64,000 bases of DNA from Candidatus Saccharibacteria bacterium oral taxon 488 (GCA_010202465.1 CP047919.1:310001-374000); one strand, 5' to 3'. Shown: positions 45,224-54,230, numbered from the stretch's first letter. Notes: a model not told the origin generated them from the sequence alone. A program made the numbers and translations.

Positions 45224-46140
45224 GCCGTCAGCCCTTTACTAAATAATATACTTTCCGCGATAAATAGACGTAGCGCCTCCAGCTCGCCGCGAACCTGCGC
45301 TCGCTCCAGATAGGTATAGTACGCTCGCTTGCGCTCTTTGGCGACGAGGGGTGGTACCAACCCCAGTTGTAGGGCCTGGACAAAGAGCAAGAGTCGCCCG
45401 GTGCGACCGTTGCCATCGCTAAACGGATGGATTTTTTCAAATGTCGCATGAGTACGGGCTAGCCATTCTATCGGCTCTGTTTTGGGCGATTTGTTCATTT
45501 CGTCAATACACTCGGACATCGCTTCAGTAATGCGCAGATGGTTTACTGTTGTGACACGACTACCCATGATGCGCACACCGTGCCGGCGGTAGAGTCCGGC
45601 GTCAGACACCAGCGTGTTCATCAGCCGGACATGTGTTTGCAAGATCAGCTCTTCGCTCCACGTAAAATGCGTTCCTTCTTTGTGTAAGGCATCCAGCAGA
45701 AAGTAGAGCGCAGTGCGGTGGTTACGGGCCTCTATCTGTTCGCGCGCTGTCTTGTTGGCGAGGACGCGATTATCATCGTTCAGCACCTCTGCGACGTCCG
45801 CTAGGGTCATTGTGCTACCCTCGATCGTGTTCGTGTGGTAGGTCAAGTGGAGCGTCAGGATGTCAAGTAATTCTTGATTTGCTAGGAGTGTCCGGATCGT
45901 CATGCGGCTGGCATGGGCGGCACGTTCAGTAGCGAGGCGCTTCGCCTCGTCGATGGTGTCCTGCCCGATCATCTCTTGATGTAATAGCTGAATATTTGCC
46001 AGGTTTTTGGCGCGCGGCGACATGTGTTGGTGTACCCAGGCGTTGAGCGTACGCACCGGCACATCTAGGCGACGCGCCAGTTGTTCTTGGGTAAGGCCTG
46101 TCCGCATCAGAATTTCTTGGAGCAATTGCGCAGCATTCAT
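45220..46140 (-). CDS. Fic/DOC family protein with N-terminal HTH
   Basis: Fic enzymes transfer AMP or other groups from nucleotides to proteins. The active motif HPFSDGNGRTGRLL is complete (HPFx[D/E]GNGRxxR). An N-terminal XRE-like helix-turn-helix is present (GLTQEQLARRLDVPVRTLNA). An inhibitory-helix-like motif TIEGSTMT (S/TxxxE[G/N]-like) precedes the Fic core, suggesting self-inhibition. 306 residues. TAATAT stands six bases before the ATG. Overlaps dusB. Target protein unknown. Confidence 0.88.
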   Translation of the reverse strand: MNAAQLLQEILMRTGLTQEQLARRLDVPVRTLNAWVHQHMSPRAKNLANIQLLHQEMIGQDTIDEAKRLATERAAHASRMTIRTLLANQELLDILTLHLTYHTNTIEGSTMTLADVAEVLNDDNRVLANKTAREQIEARNHRTALYFLLDALHKEGTHFTWSEELILQTHVRLMNTLVSDAGLYRRHGVRIMGSRVTTVNHLRITEAMSECIDEMNKSPKTEPIEWLARTHATFEKIHPFSDGNGRTGRLLLFVQALQLGLVPPLVAKERKRAYYTYLERAQVRGELEALRLFIAESILFSKGLTA

Positions 46141-46263
46141 GTCGTGATATTACCAAAACCTCATGATGTTTGTCAAATAGCACGATGTTTGCTAGGAGTC
46201 TGATGGTATGGTGGCGAGGGTTTTTGGATGTACAAGTGGCTACCCCTGCCCGATGATCACTCC

Positions 46264-46301
46264 CAAAAAGGTGAAATCCCCGCGTCATCGTTGACGCGGG
46301 G
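46264..46301 (-). terminator. strong rho-independent terminator
   Basis: On the minus strand CCCCGCGTCA-acga-TGACGCGGGG followed by ATTTCACCTTTTT. It ends the structured transcript that starts near 47,050 and also lies downstream of the fic promoter region. Confidence 0.8.
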
Positions 46302-46593
46302 TGGTGGACTCAAGCGGTTCTGCTCGGAGTTGATCTCATCGCTGAGAAAAACTACTACGAGTGAACTCGCGAATCCAATGTTTTGGGGCCCCGCCGACCA
46401 GATGCATCCGGATACACCTGGTGGCGGGGTGGAGACTATCTATGCAGATAGCCTCCCGGGACTCTTCCCGGGGCCCCTCCGGGAAGAGCGAGGGGCGAAA
46501 ACAATGCCGTTTTCGTGATAGACCAGAGTGGAGGTTACTGGCCTATCATGCGTACTGTTTATAGCTCAACGCTGAGCACAGTACGCACCCCAG

Positions 46594-46662
46594 TGGATGT
46601 GGCGGGAGTCGAACCCGCGAGATTCGGTGGTTTCTAGAACCTTGCCTCCTCCAAGCACACCC
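46594..46662 (-). ncRNA. tRNA-like domain with normal T-arm but no normal anticodon arm
   Basis: A perfect T-arm GCGGG-TTCGACT-CCCGC (46618-46602) is followed by CACATCC-A, which pairs over seven bases with GGGTGTG at 46662-46656 (one G-U). Between them are CTTG-GAGGAGG-CAAG (D-arm-like) and a short GGTT-CTAGA-AACC hairpin with a five-base loop, not a regular seven-base anticodon loop. No CCA is encoded. Could be a degenerate tRNA, part of an unusual tmRNA, or a processing signal. Confidence 0.5.
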
Positions 46663-46738
46663 GTGATTTGTTCTCCGAAGCTTAACGGACTTCGGCGGGG
46701 GGATCACCCCCGGGGCCTTTAGCGCCCCGCCTGCACGG

Positions 46739-46915
46739 CTACTTCAGGTTCAGGATGGTGGCGTTACAATGGCAACACCTATATCCATCCTGCCTCCGCA
46801 GGGCATTGCCATCATACCAGATGGTACGATGGCATGACGAGCAGATCGACTTTGTGGTATCGCTACCACTGCATGTCTTGCTCGTCCGGATATAGTCATA
46901 TCCGAATAGTCCCAT
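46739..46915 (-). CDS. small zinc-ribbon protein, 58 aa
   Basis: A 58-residue protein starting MGLFGYDYIRTSKTC with an excellent ribosome binding site (AGAGGAGG, seven bases before the ATG). It carries CSSC (residues 25-28) and CCHC (residues 47-50) separated by 18 residues, the layout of a zinc ribbon, with WYDGNALRRQDGYRC between. No membrane segment. It lies on a transcript from the promoter at 47057-47085 with a structured leader and is followed immediately by a large structured RNA. It could bind that RNA, but this is inference. No family recognised. Confidence 0.65.
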   Translation of the reverse strand: MGLFGYDYIRTSKTCSGSDTTKSICSSCHRTIWYDGNALRRQDGYRCCHCNATILNLK

Positions 46916-47056
46916 GAGTTTTACCTCCTCTCACGGGACCTGGAGAGTTGCAGTGAGTGGACATCGCTTTCCACCAGACGCTACTCTGCGGATGCAGAGT
47001 GATGGTCGCCTGAGCGCACTCACCACAACAACTCTTCGAGTGAAGAGCCAAGTACG

Positions 47057-47085
47057 TTTATATCATACACAACTAAAAAAGTCAA
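47057..47085 (-). promoter_or_regulatory. promoter of the zinc-ribbon/structured RNA transcript
   Basis: TTGACT (47080-47085), 17 bp, TATAAA (47057-47062) on the minus strand, with TGA before the -10. The leader (~46,916-47,050) holds several hairpins, e.g. ACTCTGC-atcc-GCAGAGT and GGTGAGTG/CCACTCAC. Confidence 0.7.
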
Positions 47086-47137
47086 TAATCTCGGTAACCT
47101 AGCTTGACACAACAGAGGTTCTGGAGGGAGTAAATCT

Positions 47138-47152
47138 GGGGGGGGGGGGGGG
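47138..47152. repeat. poly-G tract, 15 bases
   Basis: An uninterrupted run of 15 G on the plus strand between the helicase stop and the promoter at 47057-47085. No other homopolymer in the window is near this length. Could be a phase-variable tract or an assembly fault. Confidence 0.9.
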
Positions 47153-47191
47153 AGGTTCGTGCCCTTATTTCCGCTATGTCCCGCGGAGGGA

Positions 47192-50100
47192 TTACCGCCT
47201 CCCTGTCAACAAATCCTCCTCAAACTGCACCATCCCCTTATAATCCGCTGAATAGCCAGAGATATCTGGCAGTTCCAGCGTGGTGATTTTCCGCCAGACG
47301 ACATTGATCAGTCGGGCGAATTCAGTCAGTTCTTCCTCAGAGAACGTGTCCTCCAGACTGAGGATGTCGCCGGTTTTCATGTCCGGCTCGACGAACTGTA
47401 GGCGGGCGCCGGTGAAGCTGAAATTGCCATAGTCGCGTGATGACGTGACCAAGAGTTGATAGAACATCAGCTGCTGGCGGTATTTGTGGAGCTTGATTTT
47501 TTCGTAATCAGATGTGCCCCTCCAGGAGTGCGATGGCTTGCCGGTCTTGTAATCGGTCACGAAGATAGTTTTATTATTCTTATCAATATCAGCGACGTCC
47601 AGCTTGCCGGTCAGGCGCGCGCCGCCAACGACGACGCCCTGATGAGCGAAATCGAGTTCCGCCAGCTCCGTGTCATGAAAATCGGACGATTTGGCGTCCA
47701 GAAACGCCGTCAGCGCCGCCGTGCCCTTGTCCAAATACAGTTCGAAATCGTCGGGCGGCAGGTGCTGGGTCTCGAGCGATGTGCGGAAATGTTGTAGGAT
47801 GCGTTCGGCAGGCGGCAGGCGGTGGTCGGCGCGTAGCAGATTGTGCAGCTGCTGGAGGCTGGCGTGAATGGCGGTGCCGTAGCTGGCGGCGGGGCTTTTG
47901 GCGGACGGAAAGCGCAGCAGATTATTCAACAAAAAGTTCTGCGGACCGCCGCGCGAGACGTCGAGGAAATTATTCAGATGCGTAATGGAAAGTTTGTAAG
48001 TCTCTAAGGTCGGCGCCAGTACGTCCTTGAGTTCCGCGGTCATTGGCGCACTCAGCCGCGTGCTCCAGTCGGTTTGCGCCACGGTAATTTGCGCTGCGGG
48101 CGTGTTGGCAGCGGGGATAATCGTCGGCGCGTGGTCAGTCAGGAAGCTGGTGATCATAGTATCGCTGCCGGCGTCATTGGTCTGAGAATAGGTCATGGTC
48201 AAGGTGGTCTTGGCGCGGGTCATCGCCACGAAGAATAGCCGTAGCCGCTCGTCATAGCTGGCGCCGGCGGGCTGGAGCTGGAGGTTGGCGGGATAGCGAA
48301 TTAGCCGCGAGCGCGAGCGGACTTTTTCGCCCCACGCGCTGTCGATTGCCCCGATGACGAAAACGTGCGGGAACTCCAGGCCTTTGGATTTGTGGGCGGT
48401 CATCAGGTTGATAGCACCGCCGAGGGCGCTGGCCTGGGACGGATGTGTGTCAGGCGGGTTTTGGTCGAGCGGTGTAGGTCGATGAATTCTAAAAAGTCCG
48501 CCAGCGTCGGGGTTGCGTCGGTAGCGCGGTCGCGTAATTTTTGGCGCAGCGTGCGCAGGCTCTCGAGCGTGGTCAGGTAGGCGTCGGGGTTTTGGGCGAG
48601 GGATTCAGGCGAGAAGTAGTGGGCAGCGAGAGAGGCGGACGAGGAGCTTTCCTCGAAGCTCCGTACAGCGATTGCAGCCCGAGCGTCCCTGGACGCCCGG
48701 CGCGTAAAGAGGAGCTTCGAGGAAAGCTCCTCGCCGGTTGGTTGCAATCGCTGTACGGAGTCGATTGGAGTAATTCCAGCACTCATCTCTAGCCCTAGTG
48801 ACTTATCCAACTGCTCCTCCAGCGGCAAATTTGGTACGTCCCTGGCTCGCTCCAGCAGCCACTCGCCAAATGGCTGAAAGGTGCTGTTCGCCAGCATACT
48901 CTCCAGCCACAGTTGCCGATTTTTATAGGCATGGAGGCTCAACCGCCAAATATCCAGCGCCGAAAAGCCGAATGCCGGATGGGCGATGACCTCTGGCAGT
49001 AGGCTGTTGGCGGTGTCGAGGTTGTTTTGATGAATCGCCATGACGACCCGCGCTAGCTTGTCCAGCGCTTGAATGATGTCTTGCTCGAGGATGTCATCGT
49101 GGCGCTCGTAATTGACTATCAGATTCTGGCGGTACAGGTGTGGCAGCAGCTCGATCAGCTCCTTGTGATGGCGGGCAATGACGGTGATATGTTCTGGGTT
49201 TTCGCCACGTTCAATCAGCTCGGCAATTTGCCGGGCTACCCCTGCCCGCTCCTCGCTCACTGAGGTAAATTCCTGGATTTCAACCCGCGCGCCGCTACCA
49301 GACGCGTGTGCCGTCAATTGTTTTGACAGGCCGTCAATGGTATTCTCCAGGCGATCCGTCCCCTGGGTGATCACTCCGCGCGCCGCCGTCAGGATGTCAG
49401 CCGCCGAGCGGTAATTATCCGTCAGTACGATAATTTTTGGGTCGTGATAGTGCTGGCGGAAGCGCTGGATATTGCCAACATCGGCGCCCTGAAAACTGAA
49501 AATCGCCTGATCGTCGTCGCCGACCGCCATGATGTTGGGATTGTCCTCATCGCCAGTCAGGTCGAACAGCAGCCGCAGCTGCGCCAGGTTGGTGTCTTGA
49601 AATTCGTCGACCATGATGAACTGAAATTGCTCTTGGAGGTTGGCGCGCAGTTCCGGGTGGGATTCGCAGGCTTGAATGACGGACAAAATCATGTCGTCGT
49701 AGTCAAATAGCGAGCGCTCGGCCAGCACGTTGCCGTATGCTTCGTAGATGTCAATGGCGGCGGATAATTTCTCGCTGGCGGCAAAATCCTTCAGGACGAA
49801 CTCGCCGGCGGCGTTCTTTTCGCACCATTTATTTTTCCAGGCGGTTAGCGGTTTGGTGGAGTTGGTATCGATTGCCTCCTGGGCCGTATGGGCGATGCTG
49901 AGTGCCAGAACTTGGGCGTATGGGGTGATGGAGGATGGCAAATTGGTGTGATGTGGTGCCGAGCTGGCCGTATTTTCAGAAAGTTCTGTAGCGCCTCTCT
50001 CACCGACCCTCTCGGCAATCTTCTCCGCCAGCGGCGCAAATAATTCGATGGTTTTTTTAGAAATCTTACTCGCAAATACCTGTTGGATGTCAGCGGCAAT

Positions 50101-50640
50101 GTCGGTGATGACGCGCTGATTATCGGACGTCACTAATCGCAGTTCCGCCGGCGTCAGGCCGCTCTGCTTGAACTCGGAAATGACTCGGATCAGCTCGCTG
50201 GTGTAGACGAATTCGCCGTTGTTTTTAGCGCTCAATGGATTACGCCAATCAAGCCCCTCGAGAATCCCCGTCACAATTTGGTGCTGCGTCAGTTCATCTG
50301 CCGGCTGGGCATCGGCGCCGCGGAAAAAATACTGGCGGTGCTGATTGATAATCTCCGTGCCAAAGCTGTGAAAGGTGTGAATGGCGATTTTGTAGGCGTC
50401 CTCGCCGATGATCTGGCGCAGGCGCTGACGCATGTTGGCGGCGCCGCTCTCGGTAAACGTCAGGCATAAGATACTATCCGGTAGCGTGTCGGTCTGGCGC
50501 AAAATCTGGGCGGTGCGCATGCTCAGCAGCTCGGTCTTGCCCGTGCCTGGCCCGGCGACCACCAGGAGCGAGCCGTGAATATAATCGACCGCCTGGCGCT
50601 GATTAGTGTTCAGCTTGGCGTAGCGCGTGTCAAAATCCAT
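47192..50640 (-). pseudogene. UvrD/RecB-type helicase-nuclease, frameshifted
   Basis: Superfamily 1 helicase fused to a RecB-like nuclease, probably for DNA repair or recombination. Domain 1A: GPGTGKTELL (Walker A), HTFHSFG; Walker B IMVDEFQDTNL; then motif V and VI in MTAHKSKGLEF and FVAMTRAKTTL; the C-terminus has the nuclease motif GKLDVADIDK...VTDYKTGKPS. The frame breaks near 48444-48450 in a (GT)n/(CA)n run: removing one CA gives a continuous DLHRSTKTRLTHPSQAS reading into motif V. Residues ~627-667 are a palindromic insertion. The start is six bases after TACAAT. A slippage mutation, phase variation or sequencing error are all possible. Confidence 0.85.
48641..48758. repeat. palindromic element with two perfect inverted repeats inside the helicase gene
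   Basis: A 22-bp perfect inverted repeat (48641-48662 with 48711-48732) and a 16-bp perfect inverted repeat (48661-48676 with 48743-48758) are interleaved in the order A-B-A'-B', with a central hairpin GCGTCC-ct-GGACGC. It codes in frame for a Ser/Ala/Arg-rich stretch. Confidence 0.8.
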
Positions 50641-50695
50641 GAGTCAATTGTAGCACGCTGGCGGAGGCGCTGGTAACAATGGTAAAATAGAAGGT

Positions 50696-51172
50696 ATGCA
50701 TGATAAGCAAGTCCTCGCCGCGTTGATTGATGATCAGTTTGGGCTGACGGTCGAGATCCAGTCGGTTGTGCTGCCGATGAGCGATGTCAGCCGCACGGCG
50801 CAGGCGACGGTGGTGCTTGATAGGACGGGTGAATTGTTGGCTTACATCACAGCGCGGGCCATCATGACGCTGGGCGATGTCAAGCGGTTGGTGCGGCGAA
50901 TGGGCTTGCGGCCGGAGCGGTTCGTGCCGCCAAAGCACCAGCCGAACTACTTTGACGATGTGGCGACCGAGAAGTTTCAGGCGGTTTTTCCGGGGATGAA
51001 TGTGACTTCGCCGGATGACTTGATATATTATCGGACGCTGGTGCCGTATAATCCAGCCCTGGTCGTCATATCAGAGGTCAAGCGCGGCGAAATATACCAA
51101 TTTGACCCGGACGCTCGCGGCGGCTATCGTGTCGGCGCGCGATTACATTACAAAAGGAGCGAAACAATATAA
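50696..51172 (+). CDS. hypothetical protein, 158 aa
   Basis: No family recognised. Alpha/beta character: RTAQATVVLDRTGELLAYIT, GDVKRLVRRMGLRPERFVPP and YFDDVATEKFQAVFPG, then YRTLVPYNPALVVISEVKRG. No membrane helix. Starts seven bases after TAAAAT and overlaps the P-type ATPase start by one base, so the two are co-expressed. It may be an accessory of the pump, but nothing in the sequence proves it. Confidence 0.65.
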   Translation: MHDKQVLAALIDDQFGLTVEIQSVVLPMSDVSRTAQATVVLDRTGELLAYITARAIMTLGDVKRLVRRMGLRPERFVPPKHQPNYFDDVATEKFQAVFPGMNVTSPDDLIYYRTLVPYNPALVVISEVKRGEIYQFDPDARGGYRVGARLHYKRSETI

Positions 51173-53601
51173 TGCGAGATTATCTAGACATCATCAAGAG
51201 AAATTTACTATCGCCAATTGTGCTGGCGATTTTCCTGCTGGCCGGGGCGCTGATTTATGTGCGCGAGTACCGCGATGCTTGGTTTATCTCGGTGGTGATC
51301 GTGGTCAATTCGCTGATCGGCATCGTGCAGGAAATTCGTGCCAAGCGGGTGCTGCACCGGCTGGAACTGATGAGTGCGCCTCGGGCGCGGGTACTGCGTG
51401 ATGGCCAGGCGGTGGAAGTGCCGTATGATTCGCTGGTTGTTGGCGATGAGATTATCCTCAGGGCCGGCGATGAGCTGCCGGCGGACGCGACAGTGATGGT
51501 GTCGAAGGGCTTGGAGTTGAATGAAAGTATGCTCACGGGCGAGTCGGCGGCAGTCGAGAAAGCGGCTGGCGATACGGTACTGGCGGCGACCACGGTGCTG
51601 GCGGGCGAAGGTACGGCGCGGGTCACGGCGGTCGGCGACCAGACAAAGGCCGGCGCCATTAGCCAAGTCCTCAAGCGCTACAAGCCAGAGCTGACGCCCT
51701 TGCAGCGAGCAATTTGGCGGGCGATTTCCTTCTTAACATACGGCGCGATTATATTGGCGGCGCTGATTTTTATCGTGTACTATTTGTCGGGTGATAATAT
51801 GGTAATCATCCTCAAGACGATCACCTCGTCGGCGGTAACCGTAGTGCCGGAGGGGCTGCTGCTAGCGAGTTCCCTGCTGCTGGCGTTCGGCTCGCTGCGG
51901 CTGGCGCAGGCCAAGGTGTTGCCGCAGAAGTTGGCGGCAATCGAGGCGATGGCGCTGCTTAATCTGTTGGCGGTGGACAAGACCGGCACGCTGACCAGCG
52001 ACGAGGTGACGCTGGAGCGCGTGGTGGCGTTTGATGAGATGGGTGTATCAACAAGTTCGGCGACAGCCACCTCAGAAAAGCTACACGCCGCGCGCCCAGT
52101 GGTCGCTCGGGTTCCGGATTTTTCTGAGTCAGCTGTTGCCTCTTTCGCTGCTCTCATCGCCCATGAAACCAGTGGCGGCAATATCACCGGGCAAGCGATC
52201 CTCGCGGAAATCACGCCGCCCAAGCACACAGACATCATTGAGGTGATGGCCTTTTCCTCGGCGCGCAAGATGGCGGGCGTCCGTGCGAAGATTGACGGGA
52301 AAACCAGGACATTGATGATGGGGGCGCCGGAGTTTGTGGCCAAGTTAGCGCCGGTTGACGCCATGCTCCAGCGCCAGCTGGACGAGTGGGCAGACAGCGG
52401 CCTACGGGTGCTGATGCTGGCGGAATTTGATGATGAAACGGCGAAGCTCAAGGATCTACCGGACGGTTCTGGCCGGGCGATTGGCGCGGTGATTTTGCGT
52501 AATTCCCTGCGTGACGGCGTGATTGATACGGTCAAGTTCCTCCAGGAGCAAGGCGTGGTCATTCGCGTGATTTCCGGCGATAATCCGCGCACCGTTCAGC
52601 ACATCGCGCGCCAAGCGGGCATCGCCAATCCAGATAAAGCTATCCTCGGCTCGGCGCTAGCAGGCCTCAGCGACAAAGCCTTCAACAAGGCTGCTGATGA
52701 ACACACAATTTTTGCCCGCGTGCTGCCAGAGCAAAAGGAGCGGCTGATCGCTCATTTCAAACAGTCTGGCAAGTTCACCGGCATGGTCGGCGACGGCGTT
52801 AACGACGCGCTGGCGCTGAAAAAATCCGACCTCGGCGTGGCGATGTACGCGGGCGCTCCGGCATCGCGGCGGGTGGCGGACATTATTTTACTCAATAATT
52901 CGTTTACGTCCCTGCCGATTGGCATGAAGCTGGGCAATCGGATCATGCAAGCGATCGAAGTCATCGCCACCCTGTTCTTTCACAAGATTATTTATGGCGT
53001 GGTGCTGCTACTAAGTACCATGCTGGTCGGGCTGAATTATCCGTACGCGCCGCGGCACATCACCTTCCTCAATATTTTCCTGGTGACCATGCCGACGATC
53101 ATGTGGACGCTGTTTCCGCCGCGTCCGCGCCACCGGGTCAATCCGGCGCATTTTTGGCGAGACACCTTGCGGGCGGTGGCGCCAATCGCGCTGCTGACGG
53201 GTCTCACCGTGGCGTTTACCTACTGGTCGGGCGTGACGCTGCATCCACATCAGGCGGCCGAGGCGGCGACGATGACCGTCCTGACGGCGACGTTCTTTGG
53301 GATTTATCTGGTATTTTTGGTCGGGCCGATGTTGGGTGTAATTTTGGACAAGCGGGCGCACCTGGCGCGGACACTGTATATGGCGGGCGTGCTGTTCGTG
53401 ACCTTGGTGAGCTTTGGCATTGAGCCGCTCAGGCAGTTCTTTGACTTTACTATGCCAAATATTGCCCTGCTCTGGCCGGGCATCGCTGTGGTCGTTCCCG
53501 TTGCCCTGGCTCAGTGGTGGCTGGCTCGCCGTGCTGGTCGGAAGTTCGCTGATATGGTAGAAGCGGCTGATGAGCGGATGAAGACGAACCGCCCAGAATG
53601 A
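51172..53601 (+). CDS. cation-transporting P-type ATPase
   Basis: Pumps an ion across the membrane with a phospho-Asp intermediate. 809 residues: LTGESAAVEK (actuator), VVPEGLLLASS in helix 4, DKTGTLTSDE with phospho-Asp D269, and MVGDGVNDALALKKSD in the P domain, followed by six C-terminal helices. The PEGL motif and layout resemble CtpE-type Ca2+/cation pumps. The N-terminal cytoplasmic part is short. Residues ~295-323 just after the phosphorylation site are an insertion encoded by a palindromic DNA stretch (52059-52140). The ribosome binding site is AAAGGAG. Ion not certain. Confidence 0.88.
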   Translation: MRDYLDIIKRNLLSPIVLAIFLLAGALIYVREYRDAWFISVVIVVNSLIGIVQEIRAKRVLHRLELMSAPRARVLRDGQAVEVPYDSLVVGDEIILRAGDELPADATVMVSKGLELNESMLTGESAAVEKAAGDTVLAATTVLAGEGTARVTAVGDQTKAGAISQVLKRYKPELTPLQRAIWRAISFLTYGAIILAALIFIVYYLSGDNMVIILKTITSSAVTVVPEGLLLASSLLLAFGSLRLAQAKVLPQKLAAIEAMALLNLLAVDKTGTLTSDEVTLERVVAFDEMGVSTSSATATSEKLHAARPVVARVPDFSESAVASFAALIAHETSGGNITGQAILAEITPPKHTDIIEVMAFSSARKMAGVRAKIDGKTRTLMMGAPEFVAKLAPVDAMLQRQLDEWADSGLRVLMLAEFDDETAKLKDLPDGSGRAIGAVILRNSLRDGVIDTVKFLQEQGVVIRVISGDNPRTVQHIARQAGIANPDKAILGSALAGLSDKAFNKAADEHTIFARVLPEQKERLIAHFKQSGKFTGMVGDGVNDALALKKSDLGVAMYAGAPASRRVADIILLNNSFTSLPIGMKLGNRIMQAIEVIATLFFHKIIYGVVLLLSTMLVGLNYPYAPRHITFLNIFLVTMPTIMWTLFPPRPRHRVNPAHFWRDTLRAVAPIALLTGLTVAFTYWSGVTLHPHQAAEAATMTVLTATFFGIYLVFLVGPMLGVILDKRAHLARTLYMAGVLFVTLVSFGIEPLRQFFDFTMPNIALLWPGIAVVVPVALAQWWLARRAGRKFADMVEAADERMKTNRPE
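52059..52140. repeat. palindromic in-frame insertion in the P-type ATPase gene
   Basis: GGCGACAGC (52059-52067) with GCTGTTGCC (52132-52140, one G-U) and CTCAGAAAA (52071-52079) with TTTTCTGAG (52120-52128). Both arms are nested, with spacers of three bases on each side. Codes for SATATSEKLHAARP and following residues. Confidence 0.6.
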
Positions 53602-53642
53602 GCGGGCGAATAGGGCTCTAATTAGTAACAACTATCTCCAAT

Positions 53643-53756
53643 GAAAATAGCCCACCGAATGAGCTCAAGCTGTATGCGGGTTTATTCAACCCGAGAGATA
53701 GAATCTACCTCAATCAGATTGAGCGCATACGGCGAGCTATTTTCTTTTCGGTGGGC
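53643..53756 (-). ncRNA. candidate cloverleaf-like structured RNA, copy C
   Basis: Second copy of the element at 3627-3743. Outer helix GCCCACCGAA/TTCGGTGGGC, crossing helix GAAAATAGC/GCTATTTTC, stem GUAUGCG/CGCAUAC, and hairpins CTCAATC/GATTGAG, GAGGTAG/CTATCTC and CGGGTT/AACCCG on the minus strand. Compared with copy B the second and third hairpins and the stem changed on both sides or by G-U pairs, so pairing is kept. Confidence 0.65.
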
Positions 53757-53779
53757 GTTTAGCCCTTGTCCTCACCTCT

Positions 53780-53998
53780 TTATGTGTCTTGTTTTATCTC
53801 ATACACTGTGACACCTATTCCGAGAACACCGAGCAACACCGAGAAGAACGCTACGGAGCAGCTCTCCGCCTTGGGACAATTTCTGACCCCGACGCAGACG
53901 TCAAGGCCCGAGCATGCGCCGTCGATGAGCAGCAAACTGCCCCCCACAACACCGATAACGGAGATGATTGCAAACACGATGAGGGCACTCTTGGACAT
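53780..53998 (-). CDS. small membrane protein of module C, 72 aa
   Basis: Two predicted membrane helices: residues ~4-24 (SALIVFAIISVIGVVGGSLL) and ~46-66 (SVAFFSVLLGVLGIGVTVYE). Between them is a Cys-containing loop (GACSGLDVCVGVRNCPKAES C) that probably lies outside and could form disulphides. No family recognised. Start at 53998 (MSKSALIVF), after GAAAGG; that site can pair with CTTTC upstream. Shares promoter, leader and 3' RNA with the gene at 3744-3944. Confidence 0.65.
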   Translation of the reverse strand: MSKSALIVFAIISVIGVVGGSLLLIDGACSGLDVCVGVRNCPKAESCSVAFFSVLLGVLGIGVTVYEIKQDT

Positions 53999-54070
53999 AC
54001 CTTCCATCCTTTCAGAAAGAAAGCTCAAAGCTAAAGGGCAACTTCCGCCCTAGACGTAACCTTGAGCAAA
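53999..54070 (-). promoter_or_regulatory. structured 5' leader of module C
   Basis: GCTCAAGG...CTTTGAGC stem (one G-U) with inner AGGGC-GGAAGTT-GCCCT, then CTTTC-TTTCT-GAAAG touching the GAAAGGA ribosome binding site. Compared with the leader at 3945-4016 the inner stem is lengthened by a paired change. Confidence 0.55.
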
Positions 54071-54127
54071 AGCTGATATATATCACTAATAGAATAAAAT
54101 GTCAATGGATTTTGTCAAAAATGTGGT
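54066..54127 (-). promoter_or_regulatory. module promoter, copy C
   Basis: TTGACA (54100-54105), 17 bp, TATATA (54077-54082) on the minus strand, with the same palindrome and upstream second TTGACA as copy A. Confidence 0.8.
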
Positions 54128-54230
54128 GTAATATTTCTCTCACCTCTGTTATGATTATAAATAAATTTGGGTAGCAATGATGGCTCGCATTCGCTATCGG
54201 TGGCCGCTTTCCGCGCTATGTATGCGAAAA

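Larger units (their letters stand above)
46264..46738 (-). ncRNA. highly structured RNA region of unknown class
   Basis: About 475 bases without a gene, packed with stable hairpins on the minus strand: GGCGGGGCGC/GGCCCC and GGGGGTGATCCCCC; GCCGAAG/CTTCGG; a tRNA-like part (46594-46662); GCGTACTGT/ACAGTACGC; TGATAGGCCAG/CTGGTCTATCA; CGAAAAC/GTTTTCG; CTCTTCCCGG/CCGGGAAGAG; CCCCGCC-ACCAG/CTGGT-CGGCGGGG; and the terminator. It follows the 58-aa zinc-ribbon gene without a break and is probably on the same transcript. It does not show the conserved sequences of RNase P, SRP RNA or an ordinary one-piece tmRNA that I can recall. Confidence 0.6.

Noticed and set aside
46264..46738. Ordinary tmRNA, RNase P RNA or SRP RNA
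   Set aside because: The T-arm suggested tmRNA, but no 5' half with matching acceptor, no tag reading frame and none of the conserved RNase P or SRP segments were found; left as unknown structured RNA.
46561..46960. Circularly permuted two-piece tmRNA
   Set aside because: No GGATGTG-type 5' acceptor strand follows the T-arm; the only complement lies upstream and very close.
49845..50035. Another palindromic insert in the helicase (residues around GATELSENTASSAP)
   Set aside because: Composition is similar to other inserts but only a 5-bp hairpin was found, so support is too weak.
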